A stretch of DNA of 64,000 nt from Hippophae tibetana (GCA_037013495.1 CM072811.1:26972159-27036158), one strand, 5' to 3'. Numbered from the stretch's first letter, positions 24,434-38,812 are shown. Program-made: numbers and translations. Notes: generated by a model from the letters alone, not told the origin.

Positions 24434-25825
24434 AATGTTTTTTGTTTTTTCTATTAGAGGGCTACAAAGGGTTTGGAAAGTAGAAATTATAGAGATGTAA
24501 TTTCTTTTGAATTCAGAAATACTCGGTTCATAATAAGAAAGAATCTTATTCTTTCTTCCTAGTTAGATATAGTAGGGACATGTTTTTTCAAGCTCAAATT
24601 TGAGGTGTTCCTAAGTGATATATAGAACATGCTTCAATATGTTTCTACTATGTCCTCTAAACATACTATTATTTTCTTATATGCAAATGCCTTTGTCCTT
24701 TTTATTCCATTGGTTATGTGGTCATTATTTTTATTATACCATTGGTTAAATGCTTGTGCTACATATTTTAGAAATAGAGTATCATATCTATGTGAAGAAG
24801 GATACAAATTGTTGGTATCTTTTTTTTGATTCAGAAGTAACTAAAGAAGCTCTTGTCATACTGGAAACTCTCTCTAGCCACCGCTATTGTAGACCTAAAA
24901 TCAAAGCATCCGGTGCTCTTGAAGCTATTATGAGATTCCTTGATTCTCAACTACAAGATTTCCAAGAACAAGCCCTTAACATTTTATGCAACTTGTCCTC
25001 AAGTCATGACATGTGCTCAAATATCATACCATCTGAGTGCATACCAAAATGAGTGCCTCTCTTGAAAGATAGAAATCTTGTAGGACACTACTTACATATA
25101 ATAAAAACTCCCATCACCTTTGAAGAGACTAAGGTTTTTTTCATTGAAACTAATGGATGCATTGCTTCCGTTAGTGCAGTACTCAAAAAAGGTAGTTGCG
25201 AGGAGGACCAAGAGCATGCAATTAACATCCTTCTTTCTATATGTTTTCAATAGGATGAATATTATGAGTTGGTCATAGATGAGGGTGTTATACTTGCTCT
25301 TGATGATATATCTGTAAATGGCACCGTCAAAGGGAAGGTGTATGCTTTGGAATTGCTCAGGCTCTTGAGAGATATTAGGCATAGGGATGAGCAAGAACAC
25401 CCTGGTTCTGATGTTAATATTAGCCATCATTATCGACCTAGTGAAAGGAAATCATCCTCCAAGACATCCAGGTTTTTCGGAAGGAAGATTTCAATATTAT
25501 CACAATCTAGTAAAAAGAAATGATACTTCAGATCATCCCTGTAGTTCTGCATCTTCTTGTTGGAAAAGCTTCAATTTTTTGTTTGAAATAGTAGGGAGAT
25601 GTTGAGACACTGTCATATATTATACTAATGTAGACTTGTAGTAAGTATAGGTAGGTCATTGAAGGTCTCTTCTAGTTTCCAACTCAAGTTTTCCATCTCT
25701 TTTTTCTTTTTCTTTTTTATTATTTACTGTTAACTAAATATATATGCTTCCATTTTTCAGTTGTCTTTAGGTGTTGAAAATGTATACTTTTGTGGTTATA
25801 GTATATGATATGAAATTATGATAAT

Positions 25826-26327
25826 TGTTAATTATTAAGTGAAATTTAGAATACATAAATCTAAATTTATTAATATTTAGTCCAACAAGTAAACAAACTA
25901 CTTTTATTATACCCATAATAAAAGATACTATAATATCTTTCAAAGGTAACTCAAATTGAAAGGAAATACAAACACTCAAAAAGAAAGCTCCCAACTCACA
26001 CTCAAATCCAGAATACAAAGACTTGTTTTTTTTATGAGATGATTAAACCAAATGCAAGGTAGGTTATTTATAGTCTTTATCATGTAATCTACACCACATA
26101 AATATAAAACTAAGAATTAATTCTAGCACACAAATATTATCACATTTCTCTTTCCTACATCCTTTTAGATTTTCTCTTTAAAATAAATTTCTTTAACCAC
26201 TCAATTTATTGAGTTGATGTTGATTTTCAACAACTTTCTTCAACCATTTCATTTATTGAGTTGGTGTTGATTTTCAATTAATTTCTTCAACCACTTCATT
26301 TTATTGAGTTGGTGTTGATTTTCAACA
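25826..26327 (-). repeat. Left (3') LTR of the downstream copia element, unit A
   Basis: Begins TGTTAATTATTAAGTGAAAT and ends TTTTCAACA. The last part (26188-26327) consists of three tandem copies of a unit of about 47 bp (TTTCTTCAACCACTTCATTT...GTGTTGATTTTCAA). The sister right LTR has one copy of this unit and the unit-B left LTR has four. Confidence 0.8.
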
Positions 26328-26426
26328 CTCCTCAACACCAACTCTCACTATTTTTACTGTGCTAAGCTTACAGTGAAATATTTTGAACTTGACAATGATT
26401 AAGCTTTTTGTGAACAAGTCCATAAC

Positions 26427-28960
26427 TTAATCATTTGTCTTGATTTGTTTAATCTCAATTTCTTTTTGCAGAACCTTTTCTCTGATAAAGTGATAATGCA
26501 TCTCAACATGCTTAGTTCTTACATGAAAGATTGGATTCGCTGCCAAATGAATTGCCGATTGAGTGTCACAGTATAACGGAACTGCATAATCTATTGGTTG
26601 TTGTATATTATTCATTAATTATCTCAACCATGTACTCTCTTGAGCTGCCATTACCACTACTCGATACTCAACTTAAGTGGTTGATTATGATATTGTCGGT
26701 TGTCTCTTACTACACCAAGAAATTGTTCCAAAATCAAGCTTAAACACATACACATGTGTTGATCTCTTGGTGTCATGATCTCCTACATAGTCAGCATCGC
26801 AGTAACCAACTAACTTTCTGTCTCCACGTTTCTTGTACAACAGACTATATTCAATTGTACTCTTCACATATCTCAGTATTCGTTGAACTACTTCCAAATT
26901 AGGCTTCTTTGGATTTTGCATGTACCGACTCATTACAATAACTGCATAAGAAATGTCAGGTCATATTAAGGTGAAGTAGATTCGACTGCCTACCAATTTT
27001 TGATACATTATCACATCTTCCAAAAACAAATCTTCATGTGCACACAATTTTGGCATTTTGTTCCATCGGCGTCGAAATCGGTTTGTATTTAAGCATTCCA
27101 AACCTCTTCATCAAATCTTTAGAATATTTCTATTGACAAATAAATATTCCTTCTTGTGTGCGGTCAACCTCTAGACCAAGGAAGTGCTTGAGTTGTCCAA
27201 GTTTCTTTATCTGGAAACAGATTGATAAATTCTCCATTGTTTGAAGAATTTCTACGTCATCATCACCAGTTATGATTAAATCATCTATGTACACTAGCAC
27301 GATAGCTAGCTTTCCTTCATTGGATTTGAAAAACAAGATGGAATTTACAGGTGTTACTGAATAACCACTTTGTGTTAAAATTTACCAATCTTACTATACC
27401 ATTCCCTGAGTGCTTGCTTCAATCTATAAAGTGCATTCCGCAGCTTACACACATATTCAGGATAATCTTGGCTCTGAAAATCCATTGGTTGGATAATATA
27501 GATCTCTCGATCCAGCTCTCCATGAAGAAAAGCATTTTTCACACCCATCTACCATAAATTCTAGCATTTGTTGGCTGCAATTTCATGTAGGATTTGTACA
27601 GTTGTAAGTTTCGCAATCGAACTAAACGTTTCATCATAGTCTAGTTCGTACTGATGAAAGAAACCACGAGATACCAATCATGCCTTGTATCTCTTAATTG
27701 ACCCATCTGGACAATGCTTTATCTTGTAAACCCATCTATAAGATATGGGTTTCATATCTCCTAGTTTTCACACCATATCTCAAGTTTGATTTTTCTAAAG
27801 TGCAACGATCTCTTCTTTTATAGTTGTTACCCACTTAGATCTTTGCAAGGCTTCTTTGAACGTCTTATGTTCTATTATAGTTTCTTCTTCAACTATGGTT
27901 GCATTGGCATATTTGGGATTTTCCTTTCATGTTCTTGTTGACCTTTGGAATTGAGATTATGGAATTGATTCTTCTGATTCACTAGGCCTACCTTCTTCAT
28001 TTAGTTGTTGATATATGCTAATTTTCCAAGGATTATGAGTTACTTTTTATTCAACATCATCATCATTTGGATCTATGGATTCATCTGAACTTGGTTAAAG
28101 TTGAACAGTATGCTCTCCTATCTTTTGTTTCTACTTGGCTCCAAATTCTCTCGAGTCTGGCAATGCCTCCTTCGTTGAGGACCACCAAGAAGATGCTTCA
28201 TAGAATACCATATATCGTGAAGTGTAGCATCTTACACTCATTAGATTGCAACATTTCTATCCCTTTCTCTGGCTATCGTATCCTACAAAGAGACATCTAA
28301 CAACTTTCTTATCAAACTTGCTCTGTAAACGATCAGGAAAAAATATATAACATACACAATCAATTACTCAAAAATAGTTAATTGTAGGTTTCATGTTCCA
28401 TAGTTATTCAAAGGGTAAAACAAATACTAACCTTGGTTGAGAAAGTCTATTGATTACAAAGGTTGCTAATTCCTTCTCTCTGCTACACCATTTTGTTATG
28501 GTATGTTGGCACAAGTGTACTGATGATGTATTTGAAATTCCCTTAGGTATTGAGAGAACTCGCTTGAGCTATATTCTCTGTCATTGTTTGTGCTCAAGCA
28601 ACATATCTTATTTCCTACTTCTCCTTCAGTGGACTCTCTGAACTCTTTAAACTTTTAAAATGTGTCAAATTTTTCTTTCATAAAGAAAACTGACACATAT
28701 CTTGAGAAGTCATCAATGAATTTCACCATGTATCTTATACCATCAATTGATGGTTACTTAACAGGCTCGAATACATTAGAGTGAACTAACTCTAAAAGTT
28801 ATTTTGCTTAAACGGGCTCTTTGTCTATTCACATGTCTAGTTGAGGAAGCCTTTTAAGCATCGAATTCTTCACCATCACACTTATCTTGAAATAACTAAC
28901 GTGAACTAATCGCATATGTCATAGGTCTACTGTCTCATTTCTTCTTATCCTATCTATATA
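26427..28960 (-). pseudogene. Copia integrase-RT-RNase H remnant, unit A
   Basis: Minus-strand pieces from right to left are an integrase core (about 28450-28700), the RT N-terminal half (about 27400-27900), the RT palm with [13 protein letters not shown] (27130-27336) and RNase H. The RNase H pieces show [10 protein letters not shown] and STHVYVF (26685-26933), then [14 protein letters not shown] and [14 protein letters not shown] (26427-26615). Each is separated by stops or shifts. Compared with unit B, about 100 bp of integrase is missing near 28465. This is the replication module of the element that sits right behind the U-box gene. It is non-functional. Confidence 0.85.
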
Positions 28961-29060
28961 TATCTATATATTCTACTGACATCACGTAGATTTATTCAAA
29001 TCGTTTCCCCTCCATTGTCGGTGTTTCTGAGATTTTGAGATAATGATACACCTTCACATC

Positions 29061-30246
29061 TCAGGAACTAAACAACACATAGAGACCTGATGATGTCAAT
29101 TGAGCCACAGATAGCAAGTTTTTCTTCATTCCTAGGACATGATAAACATCTTGAAGTGGTACCTGGTTAGTATTATATCGAGGCATAACTATCGTCTTAC
29201 CGATGTGAGCTATCGGTAAGCTTGAGTTGTCAGTTGTCTCCACTACACAACCTCCCTTGTACTCAGAAATGCTTTGCAACTTCTGTTTATCTCTCGTCAT
29301 ATGATTTAAGCAGCCCGAATCTATGATCCATTCATTCTTGTAGTCAATTTTTTTCAGGTGTTGTTACTATAAGAGGTAATCCCTAGAATTGAAAGTAGTT
29401 GTATTACTTTCAACATGATTTTTTCTACTCCAACAATATTTTTCCATGTGACCCATCTTCTAACAGTTGTAACACTCACCATCAAATTTTCTATTCTTAC
29501 TGCGATTCTTCCAAGCTCTCTTTGGGTAAAAGCCTCCTCTTCTTTGAGAAATTTTTCCTTTGTTGCCATCCTTGTTAGATCCACTACCATTGTACCGCTT
29601 GAAAGTGACTTTGCTTTTGTTGGTGTAGAGCGCTTCTTCCTCACCCTTCAGTGAAACACCTCTCATTTGCTTAACCATAGCTTCTTGGCCAACCATCAAA
29701 TTTTCAAACTCAACAAGAGATGGTTGCATTGGCGATCCTAAAGTGGTAACAAACCCTCAATATTAAGGTCTCAAACCATGGATAATTATTCTCTATATCT
29801 TGGTTTCCCAAATAGGATCTTTCAAATCTAACTCTGAAATTTTGTGACATAACGACTTCACCTTGTGAAAGTATTGGGAAATCGTCATGTCGCGTTACGC
29901 CATCGATAACAACTCGTTCTTGAGAAGTTGAAATCTTGTATCATTCTTCTTTGAAAAGAGTGTAACAAGAGTGTCTCATGATTCCTTTGGTGTTTTGGCA
30001 TCTTGAATGTGCTCTAACATTTCTTCTTCAACTATGGTTTTTAAAGCAAACATCGCTTTGCTTGCTTTAATTTTCCACTTCCGTAAAATGCCATTTGCAT
30101 CTTCCGCTGCTAGTTGTGTAACTTCGTCACCACCAACAACCTCTCACAGGTCTTGACCTTGTAGGTAAGACTCCATACATGTTGCCCATATGGTATAGTT
30201 TTTTTTAGCTTCTTGATTCCTCTAACTATTTAAAGGTCACTCATCA
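29061..30246 (-). pseudogene. Copia gag and protease/pre-integrase remnant, unit A
   Basis: From right to left on the minus strand: the gag N-terminal half (about 29730-30200, broken), then [20 protein letters not shown] and a basic linker (29460-29729). Next are a damaged zinc knuckle starting CYNC and a GAG-pre-integrase segment [21 protein letters not shown] (29061-29300). A segment of about 60 bp carrying the acidic stretch before the protease, present in B near 62925-62995, is missing here. The frame stops several times. The leader and primer site lie beyond the CACTA at 39723-39845. Confidence 0.8.
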
Positions 30247-32076
30247 CACTACTACAAAAATGGGTATTTAAGTCGCTATGTAAAGTCGGTTTTTGGAAAA
30301 AACCAACTTATAATTAATTTAAAGTCGGTTCGGTGTAGAACCGATGCTATCCACGTTAGACGTAGCGTCGGTTGAGGTGGAGAACCGATGCTACCCACGT
30401 GGATAGGGTCGTTTCTCCACGTCAATCGACGCTACGTCCAACGTGGATAGCGTCAGTTCGCCACGTAAACCGACATTACGTCCTATTTTTTAAATTAAAA
30501 AATGGATGAAGTAAATACAATTAAAATTAATTATTATTTTATTTGACTCTTTAGAATTTAAGTTGGATATAAATAGTATAATTTTTTCCTTTTTTTTAGA
30601 CAATTAGTTTTAAAAATTATATAATTTTGTTTATTTGTTTGGATATTTAAATTTATATATGTACCTATGATATATCTTTATTTAATTTTGTGTATATGTT
30701 TTAATTAAATATTATTCTAAAGTTATTTTTTTTCTATAGTACGTATATGTATAGTTTAAATAAAATAATAATTGACAAAAAAAATTTAATTGCGTGGATA
30801 GCATCGGTTGACGTGGCGAACCAACGCTACCCATGTGGCTAGCGTCAGTTCGCCATGTCAACCGACACTATCCACTTAATATATCCGTTCAACTCATTTT
30901 TTACGTAGAAACCCAATTTCTTCATTTCTCTTCTCTATTTTCTCCCAAAACTGAGCTCACACCCACCTTCTTTCTCAATTTCCGGCCACCTTCGACCACC
31001 ATTTGTAACGTCATTTTGTGGGTTATATTCATCTTCTCATTATCTTTCAAATCTATTATTTTTTGAGCAAAATACTCAAATTTTTTATACCCATTTTTCA
31101 CTTATTCTCACTTACAAAACACCATTTTCTTCTTCTTTCCTCCATTTAGTCACTTCATAACATTCTTGTAAGTATTTCTATTAATTTTGCAGCTTATTAT
31201 TCAGTTTGTTTTATTTTTTGTGCGTGGAAATAATATCTGAAATGTTGTGGGTTTGATGGATTATATATATTTACTGTGCATGGATAAATTTATTTATATA
31301 TAAATAATTATATTTTATTAAGTAGAATTTTGTAGCTTATTATTCAGTTTGTTTTATTTTTTGTATAAATTTTTTATTTATGTACGTTTTTTATTTTGCT
31401 TGTTATTATGTTTGACTTATTTTATGTGTAAATAATATATGAAATGTTGTGGGTTTGATGGAATATATATATTTACTGTACGTGGATAAAATTTTTTATA
31501 TATAAATAATTATATTTTATTAAGTAGTGAATAGAGGAAAAATAATGTTTTTTTACATTTTTAAGAAATTATATTGGTATAAAAGTTATACATGCTATCT
31601 ATTGACTCTTAAAAAAATTATAAATATATATTTATAAACTCAATAATTTAAATAATATATATATATATATATATATTAATAAAAATCAAATAATAACTAA
31701 AAACTAAGTAGTATTATTATTTTTATTATATGCTACTTATGTGTTAAAATGTTAAATATGTTATTATAGAAGCCTTTTCTTCTATAGAATGTTATATACG
31801 TATAATTAATATTATTTTTTAATTATGATATAGTAACATGTTTAGAAATTAGAATCAACCAAAGTGATTGGTTTTTATATATTCATGCTGGCATGCTGTA
31901 ATTTTTTAATTTGTATAGAAATGGTTTTGTAAAATGATTAAAATGATAATTGTTTTGTATTATGTATGCTTTGATATATATTCTAATAATTAGGAAATTT
32001 ATATATAATAATACTTGAAATATATTCATTAGATACATAATTAATTAATATCTTTAATTAATGTCATTGATAGAAA

Positions 32077-35000
32077 ATGGACAAATCTTGGATGTCAAAG
32101 TGTAGAATTGAGCAAGACTATATTTCTGGAGTTGAAAGTTTCATGAAATTTGCTTGTAGAAATAGTAATACTGGAACTAGTATGATTCGATGTCCATGTG
32201 TTAAATGTAAAAATGAGTGATTTCATGAATTTGATGAGGTTAAGTATCACCTTATCCGTAATGGTATTCTTTTGAGCTATAAATGTTGGTATTATCATGG
32301 AGAAAATATTGATAATACTCATGGGAAAAAGATAAATAAGAATGTGAGTGGATTACATACATCTTATCATAATGTACAGACAAAAAATATGTTTCATGGT
32401 GTTGAAGATGAATTACGCGAGGATGATCCCAAAAACTTTAAAAATCTTATAGAAGATGCCGAAAAACCATTGTATCCAAAATGCAAAAAATACACTAAAA
32501 TGTTAAGATTGGTTCATTTGTACAATGTGAAGGCAAAACATGGTTTTTCTGACAAAGGATTCACAGAACTACTAAATCTACTAGTCGATATGTTTCCTGA
32601 GGGTATTGAATTGCCATCTTCAATGTATGAAGTGAAGAAAGCTCTTAGTCGATTTGGCATGGAATATCATAAGATTCACGCTTGTCCAAATGATTGCATT
32701 CTTTATAGAAAAGAATATGAGACATTACATGATTGTCTTATGTGTAAAGAATCGAGATGGAAGCATGGTACAAATAAGAGTACAACACATAAGAAAGGCG
32801 TGCCTGTAAAGGTTCTTTGGTACTTTCCTATGATTCTTCGCTTTCAAAGGTTGTTCAATAGTAAAGATACATCAAAGATGTTGACTTGGTATTCAGATAA
32901 TCGATCTGATGATGGGGTGCTACATCATCCTTGTGATTCTCCAAATTGGAAAGTAGTAGATAATTTATCTCCTCAATTTTCATCTGATCTGCGCAATCTT
33001 CATCTTGCCATTGCTGCTGATGGAATTAATCCACATAGTTCTCTCAGTAGTAGATATAGTTGTTGGCCAGTAATTATGGTAACATACAACCTTCCTCCCT
33101 GGTTATGTATGAAAAGAAAATTCATGATGTTAACATTATTGATCTCAGGATCGAAACAACTCAGTGTTGATATTGATGTATATTTGCAGCCTCTGATAGA
33201 TGATTTAAAGATGTTGTGTAATGATGGTGTAAATGTTTATGATGCACATAAAGAAGAACACTTTAACTTGAAAGGGATCCTTTTATGGACAATTAATGAT
33301 TTTCCTGCCTATGGAAACTTATCAGGACATGCAACAAAAGGTTACAAGGGATGCCCAATATGTAGTGATGGAACTTCTGCAACTTATCTTGTTCATGGAC
33401 GAAAGATGTCTTATAGAAGACATAGAAGATTTTTGTCATCTGGACACAAGTTTAGATACCAAAAGAAACTGTTCGATGGTGAAGAAGATCATGATCATGC
33501 AACTCGACTTTGCGAGGTGTTGAGATATTAAAGCAATTGAATGGTATGAAATTCAAACGATATGGAAAGATGAAAAAAAAACTCACTAAGGTCGGGAAAC
33601 GAAAGAGGTCAACTAATGAAATGGGTGAAAATGAAAAAGAGTTTGAACCGACTTACCATGGTTGTTCGAAAAAAAATCAATATTTTGGGAATTACCTTAT
33701 TGGAAAGACCTACACATTCATCACATCTTAGATGTCATGCACATTGAGAAGAATGTATGTAAGAGCTTGATTGGTACTTTACTTAATATACCTGGAAAAA
33801 CAAAGGATGGAATTAAAGCAAGATTGGATTTAAAAAAACTAGGCATACGACCTGAATTGGAACTAAGGGTGGAAAATGATAAGAATCGAACATACTTACC
33901 ACCAAAATCATATACATTTTCAACAAAAGAGAAGGATGTGTTTTGTAAATGTTTGGAGGGTGTGAAAGTTCCTGATGGTTACTCATCCAACTTAAGAAAT
34001 TTTGTGTCTATCACCGATAAGAGTCTGTATGGATTGAAATCACATGACTGTCATATCTTAATGCAACAGTTATTACCAGTTGCTATTAGATCAATTCTTC
34101 CAAAACATGTTTGATTACCAATAATTCGACTTTGTTCAATCTTCAATACAATATGCAAGAAATCTATATCAATTGGAAAATTAAATTCTTTACAGAAAGA
34201 TGTTGTAGAGACTTTGTGTCTAATTGAAAAATATTTTCCTCCTTCTTTCTTCGATATAATGATTCACTTGTGTGTTCATTTAGTTCGAGAGGTTCAATTG
34301 TGTGGTCCTACTTACTTAAGGTGGATGTATCCTTTTGAGAGATATATGCAAGTCCTTAAAGGATATGTAAATAATAGAAATCAAACTGAAGAATGCATGG
34401 TGGAACGCTACATTGTTGAAGAAGCCATTGAGTTTTGTTCTGAATACTTTAGTGGTTGCACTGAAATTGGGAATCCTACACACAAGTTGTTCTTAGAATG
34501 TCACATGATCCAAGTAGGTAACCCTATGCTTGGTGGAAGTAAGAAATTATTTATTGATCGCACTCGATGGGAAAAAGCACACTAAATCATTTTGGTAAAT
34601 AATAATGAGGCACAATCGTACATAGAATAAGTGATGTTCATTGTTTCATGATTGCAAAAATCATTTTTTATTTAACTATTAATGATGATATATAACTTCA
34701 TATATATTTAATAACATTATAGGATGTATTTAAACTTATTGAAGATCGATCCTCGTTATAAAAAAAAGGAGGAGAAAAATGGTTGTATGATGAACATAAG
34801 CAAGAGCTTATTAATTGGTTTCGCAACCATATAAGTGTCACAAACAAAAATTCATGCATGTATCTTCCTAGATCTATTCAATGTTTTAAAACTTTGCTCT
34901 GAACACATTTTGTCTTTTTGTATACATAGATTCGAGATGAACTTAAGAAACCCAATCATAAAATATCAAAAAGTTTACAATGGCTTGCACATGGGCCAAA

Positions 35001-35448
35001 ATTCGATGTCAAATCATTTTATAGTTTCACAATAAATGGATCGAGTTTTACGACTTAAGCTAGGGACAAAGTTCGAGTAAATCAAAATAATTGTGTAAAG
35101 ATGGTTGCACAAACTATGCAATTTTCCAGTTCAAAAGATGCTAATCTTGTACTTTCTGATAGAACATATTATGGTATAATACAAGAGATTTGGGAATTGG
35201 ATTATGAGGTCTTCCATGAAACAATTTTCTTGTGTGATTGGGTCGAAGATGTTATCAATGTTGGATATAAAATAGATGATTTTGGATTTACCCTTGTAAA
35301 TTTATCCAGGATAAGTCACACTGATGATCATTTCACGTTAGCACTTCATGCAAAACAAGTATTTTACGTGAGCGATCAAATTGATCCAAGATGGTCTGTT
35401 GTGTTAACGCCTCCCAAAAAAAATAGTTTTACCTTTGTGATGATGTAG
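32077..35448 (+). pseudogene. TNP2-like CACTA transposase, interrupted
   Basis: The ATG at 32077 opens a transposase-associated domain (SWMSKCRIEQDYISGVESFM, CPCVKCKN) followed by a TGA at 32218. The frame then continues from codon 32272 into the Transposase_21/TNP2 domain. Landmarks are LLNLLVDMFPEGIELPSSMY, CPNDCILYRKEY, HLAIAADGINPH, WTINDFPAYGNLSGHATKGY and CPIC. A frame slip near 33510 and another in an A-run near 33670 separate this from LHIHHILDVMHIEKNVC (33662-34114). After a TGA (arginine expected) comes the DUF4218 region with MIHLCVHLVREVQLCGP and WMYPFERYMQVLKGY (34214-34585). An intron of about 150 bp is likely before a DUF4216 domain (TYYGIIQEIWELDY; to 35448). TNP2 proteins cut the CACTA ends. 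Confidence 0.88.
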
Positions 35449-35705
35449 AAGATGATGACTCTATGCTTGATACATTAACCAATATTAGTAATTTCTCAAA
35501 TAATTGCCTAATGTATGTGATGATCTAATTGATGATGATGATTCTTCGTCATGGGCTCGAAGTGATTGTGAAGGAATATATGTATATGATCAATAACCTA
35601 ATTAAACATAACGTATGTTCTATATTATTGTAATAACTCTTATATATATGTATGTTCCTAAAATTGTCAATTAATTTATATTTTTTCATTGTTTGCAGAT
35701 ATTTC

Positions 35706-37200
35706 ATGGATCTTCGGATAATAGAGCTTGTAGATCCAAATGATCCATTGAGGTATTTGAAAAGAAAGGGTTGGGAAAATATACGTGATGCTCCACTTAA
35801 CCCAGATGATAGAATACCTGTTCTATTTGATGCTACTAGTAATCCAATAGGGGAAAATGGTCAACAATTGAAATCCTCTATTGGTCGACTTGCAAAGTCC
35901 AGTATACCAATCAATATAAATGATTGATCTGAGGTTGACGATGCAGAAAAGTTCAAAATATGGATAACCATTTGTGTAAGTCTCTTATATTTTATAATCA
36001 ATATATATATTATATTAGGTGTGTATTATATCTAATCTTTTGTACTATGTTTTTACAGAATCGTTACAAAGTCGATGACAATTGGAAACTTAAGTGTTAT
36101 AAGATTGAAAATAAGGCGTGGAAAGAATACAAGACTTCCATATTGGTAAGAAATTATGTGTTTCCATATTTGGAACCACTTGATGAGTTAGAGCTCTACA
36201 AAATCCCTGAAGGACACCCCTGGATTACACCTCAAGTTTGGAAAGACTTTGTGGATTATAGACGTTCTGATGAATTTCAAATTATTAGGGAAGATCATCA
36301 GAATGTACAAATGCATAACATTCTTCCTAACCGTACTGTGAGGTCTTCAAATCCTGAAGTTAGATATAGAATGGTATTATTAATTTGTCTTAATTTATAA
36401 ATATTTTTATATTTATTTTCCTCAATTTAATTTCATGTTATTGTTACTAATTTTTTCATAATTTATGTAGGAAACTGAATTGGGTAGACCTGTTACCCGA
36501 ACTGAATTGTACATAGAAACAAAGACTCCCAAAACAAATAATTCAAGACCGATGACTATATAATAATTGATGTAATAATGAATGATATGTTTGTATGCTT
36601 TATTATTTGTAGAGAGTTGTTCAAAAAAAAATCCAAGGGTGAAATAATCGAAGAGCCTGGGAGAGATGCTTTATATCATGCATTCGGATGCGAGCATCCT
36701 GGTCGTGTTAGGAGAGGTAGCCAATATGATGTTTCTATGGAGTATTTTAACATTCCAAAACAAAAGCCTCATATGGTAAGTAAGGAGAAGTACAATAAAA
36801 TTGAAGAAGAATTCAAATCTTTTAAGGTCTCAGTGTTAAGTGAGATTGCCACTCTAAAAGAACATCAATCACAACAAATTCCAAGAATGCATATGCAATC
36901 AAGTAGTGGTTCATTTTCTCCAATGCAATCTGCACATTCTTACCATTAATCAAACCACGATGAACGTTTTGGTGAGAATGTACATCCAATATCTACCCCA
37001 CATGGGAGTCCTCTTCTATTTGATGAATCATATGTGGTAAGATTTTAATTTATGGTGTATATAATCTATTATTTTTAAATTCTTATTATATGTTTTATTT
37101 TTTATATATAACACTTAAATGTTTTATAGAATATGAAATGTTTATTGAAACATCCTTCGTCAACGGATTTTGTTGCTATTGGAACTGTACAATAATTCAA
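35706..37200 (+). pseudogene. CACTA second gene, Transposase_24 (Ptta/En-Spm) region
   Basis: A start at 35706 reads MDLRIIELVDPNDP and an Asn/Asp-rich linker, with one TGA (35926; Trp likely). An intron from about 35975 ends at TTTTTACAG (36058). The next exon gives NRYKVDDNWKLKCYKIENKA, WKEYKTSIL, WITPQVWKDFVDYRRSDEFQ and RSSNPEVRYRM, matching the Transposase_24 family of plant CACTA elements. A further exon reads ELGRPVTRTELYIETKT, then a basic segment and a coiled-coil-like NKIEEEFKSFKVSVLSEIA (36600-36949). The next (37135-37200) begins MKCLLKHPSSTDFVAIGT. By analogy with TNPA/TNP1 it should bind the subterminal repeats. Exon joins are approximate. Confidence 0.75.
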
Positions 37201-38636
37201 CGATGATCGGATTATTCATAATCAATATTTGCCTAATCATTGGCGAATAGTAATTGATCAATCATTGCTTCATGATTGTCCACTACCTGTGCCTTCTGAT
37301 GCTACCACAGTCCAAGAGGCGGTTGGACAGTATGTGGCTTGGCACATTTAAGAGATACAAAGTAAGTATCTCCTACTAAATCTATGTCTAGTGGCCAATC
37401 ATCGCGCACCAAATCATTCAAGAAGAAGCCTTGAAAAAAGTATAGTCATAATTATGCTTTAAACTTCAACATAAATCTTGGCACTTTGATGACTATTGTT
37501 GGGAATGCATCTAGCATAAATGATGGATGGACTGTGCCATTTCCTATAGAAATTTCTGGTGTAGACCTCGGCCAAACTTATATATCGATCGAGTGCATAT
37601 TGCAACAATTTGAATATCAAATGATCGATTTAAGTATAATTCAAGTGTGGACAAGGTGAGTCCTCAATCTATTTATTTTTCTTTCATTTATGTAGAACAT
37701 ATATAATTATATTTATATTATCTACTTATATATATATATATATATATATCTTTTATATTGGGCATGCTATTATCGATTTCAACATAATCACTTATCACAT
37801 TTAGAAATGTTCTATGATTCTTCATATGTCAATCGATATCAAGAGAAGGATGCTAGCATCAGAGCTAAACAATTATATGATAGGGCATTAACGCTTAACA
37901 AAAATCAAAAGTTGATAATCCCTTGGCCATTAAAGTTTGAACAAGGCCAAGATCATTGGATATTGGTAATCATTGATCTGTTCAATAATCATGCTTGGTA
38001 CTGTGACTCAGCTTCCATAGAACTGAGTAAAGATACAAAAGTAGTTGCTAAAATGTAAGAATTATAGCTACATATTAGTTTCTTCTATTATTTTTTGTAA
38101 TATTTAATAAAAACTAACTGTTTTAAACCTTGATAGGGCATGGAAGTTATGGAACAAGTTTAAGGGCATTGCCCTTAAAAAATCTCATAAGCTTATATGG
38201 ACAAAAGTTATGGTATGTACAAGCCAATATTAATAATTTTATTAATTTTACATTTGAATAATAAAGATGTTTGAATATGAAAAATCATGTACACTTGTTT
38301 TTTGTAGGTTCCATAACAAAATAATGGAGTCATGTGTGGTTATTATGTCATGAAGTTTATGAGCAAAATCATCACAAATATCAAAATTCCAATTGATGAT
38401 GTGGTAATATCTTTTACCCATATACATAAATTTTTTTAACATATTTGAGTTATTTTTTGTAAATAAATGAAATTACATTCTTATTTTGATTTTAAATACA
38501 TGTAGTTCTTTGGTTGGAACAAGACGGGTTACGACCAATAAATTTTTGATGATTTACGAGAGGATTGGGCAGAACACATGGTTCAAATTATATCCTCACA
38601 AGAAGAATCAGGAGAAGATTCTGATGATCTTAAATA
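37201..38636 (+). pseudogene. Ulp1/C48 cysteine-protease domain at the C-terminus of the CACTA second gene
   Basis: After a region reading DCPLPVPSDATTVQEAVGQY (about 37275-37335), exons at 37807-38057, about 38138-38213, 38309-38402 and 38506-38636 carry a SUMO-protease-like fold. The active-site pieces are all visible: His in GQDHWILVIID, Asp in AWYCDSAS, and Cys in NNGVMCGYYVMKF. The oxyanion-side Gln region just before it reads VP, stop, QNN, so one stop (TAA, Gln-like position) interrupts it. Ulp1 domains have been noted in other plant transposons. Their use there is not settled and may include removal of SUMO or processing of a partner protein. In this copy the domain is present but not translatable in one piece. 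Confidence 0.75.
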
Positions 38637-38812
38637 GCATATGACAACATAAGAGTAAATTTTTTAATGATTTAATTTCTCTATCTATTCTTGTGTCTGA
38701 AGTCACTTGTTTGATGGATGATTATATGCTCATGTATTTAGGGGAATGCATTATTTTATGGACCTATTTTTGGCCCAAACTATATCTCATCTCTCTTTCC
38801 TACTTTTCTTAT

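Larger units (their letters stand above)
10641..25523 (+). pseudogene. U-box/ARM E3 ubiquitin ligase, copy A (disrupted PUB5/PUB45-type)
   Basis: The coding exons match copy B: 10641-10697, 16650-16835, 17063-17170, 17594-18127 plus 19542-20189 (one exon split by an insertion), and 24772-25523. Intron 1 contains a copia element and intron 4 a second LTR element. Lesions: a 1414-bp insertion inside the U-box between DPVI and ASGQTYER. A 4-bp gain follows (agagtaaagaatatgg versus agagtatgg), then a 2-bp loss before SDPSVHS. One extra T in the T-run at about 24820 creates a frameshift and TGA. Later, TTA becomes TGA at about 25050 (Leu to stop) and CAT becomes TAG near 25252 (QHDEYC in B). Its upstream region is also deleted. 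It can at most make a short N-terminal fragment ending near 18139. Confidence 0.9.

Noticed and set aside
31650-31680. TA microsatellites (also near 20572 and 37726)
   Set aside because: Simple dinucleotide runs common in AT-rich plant DNA; noted only for the length difference between two LTRs.
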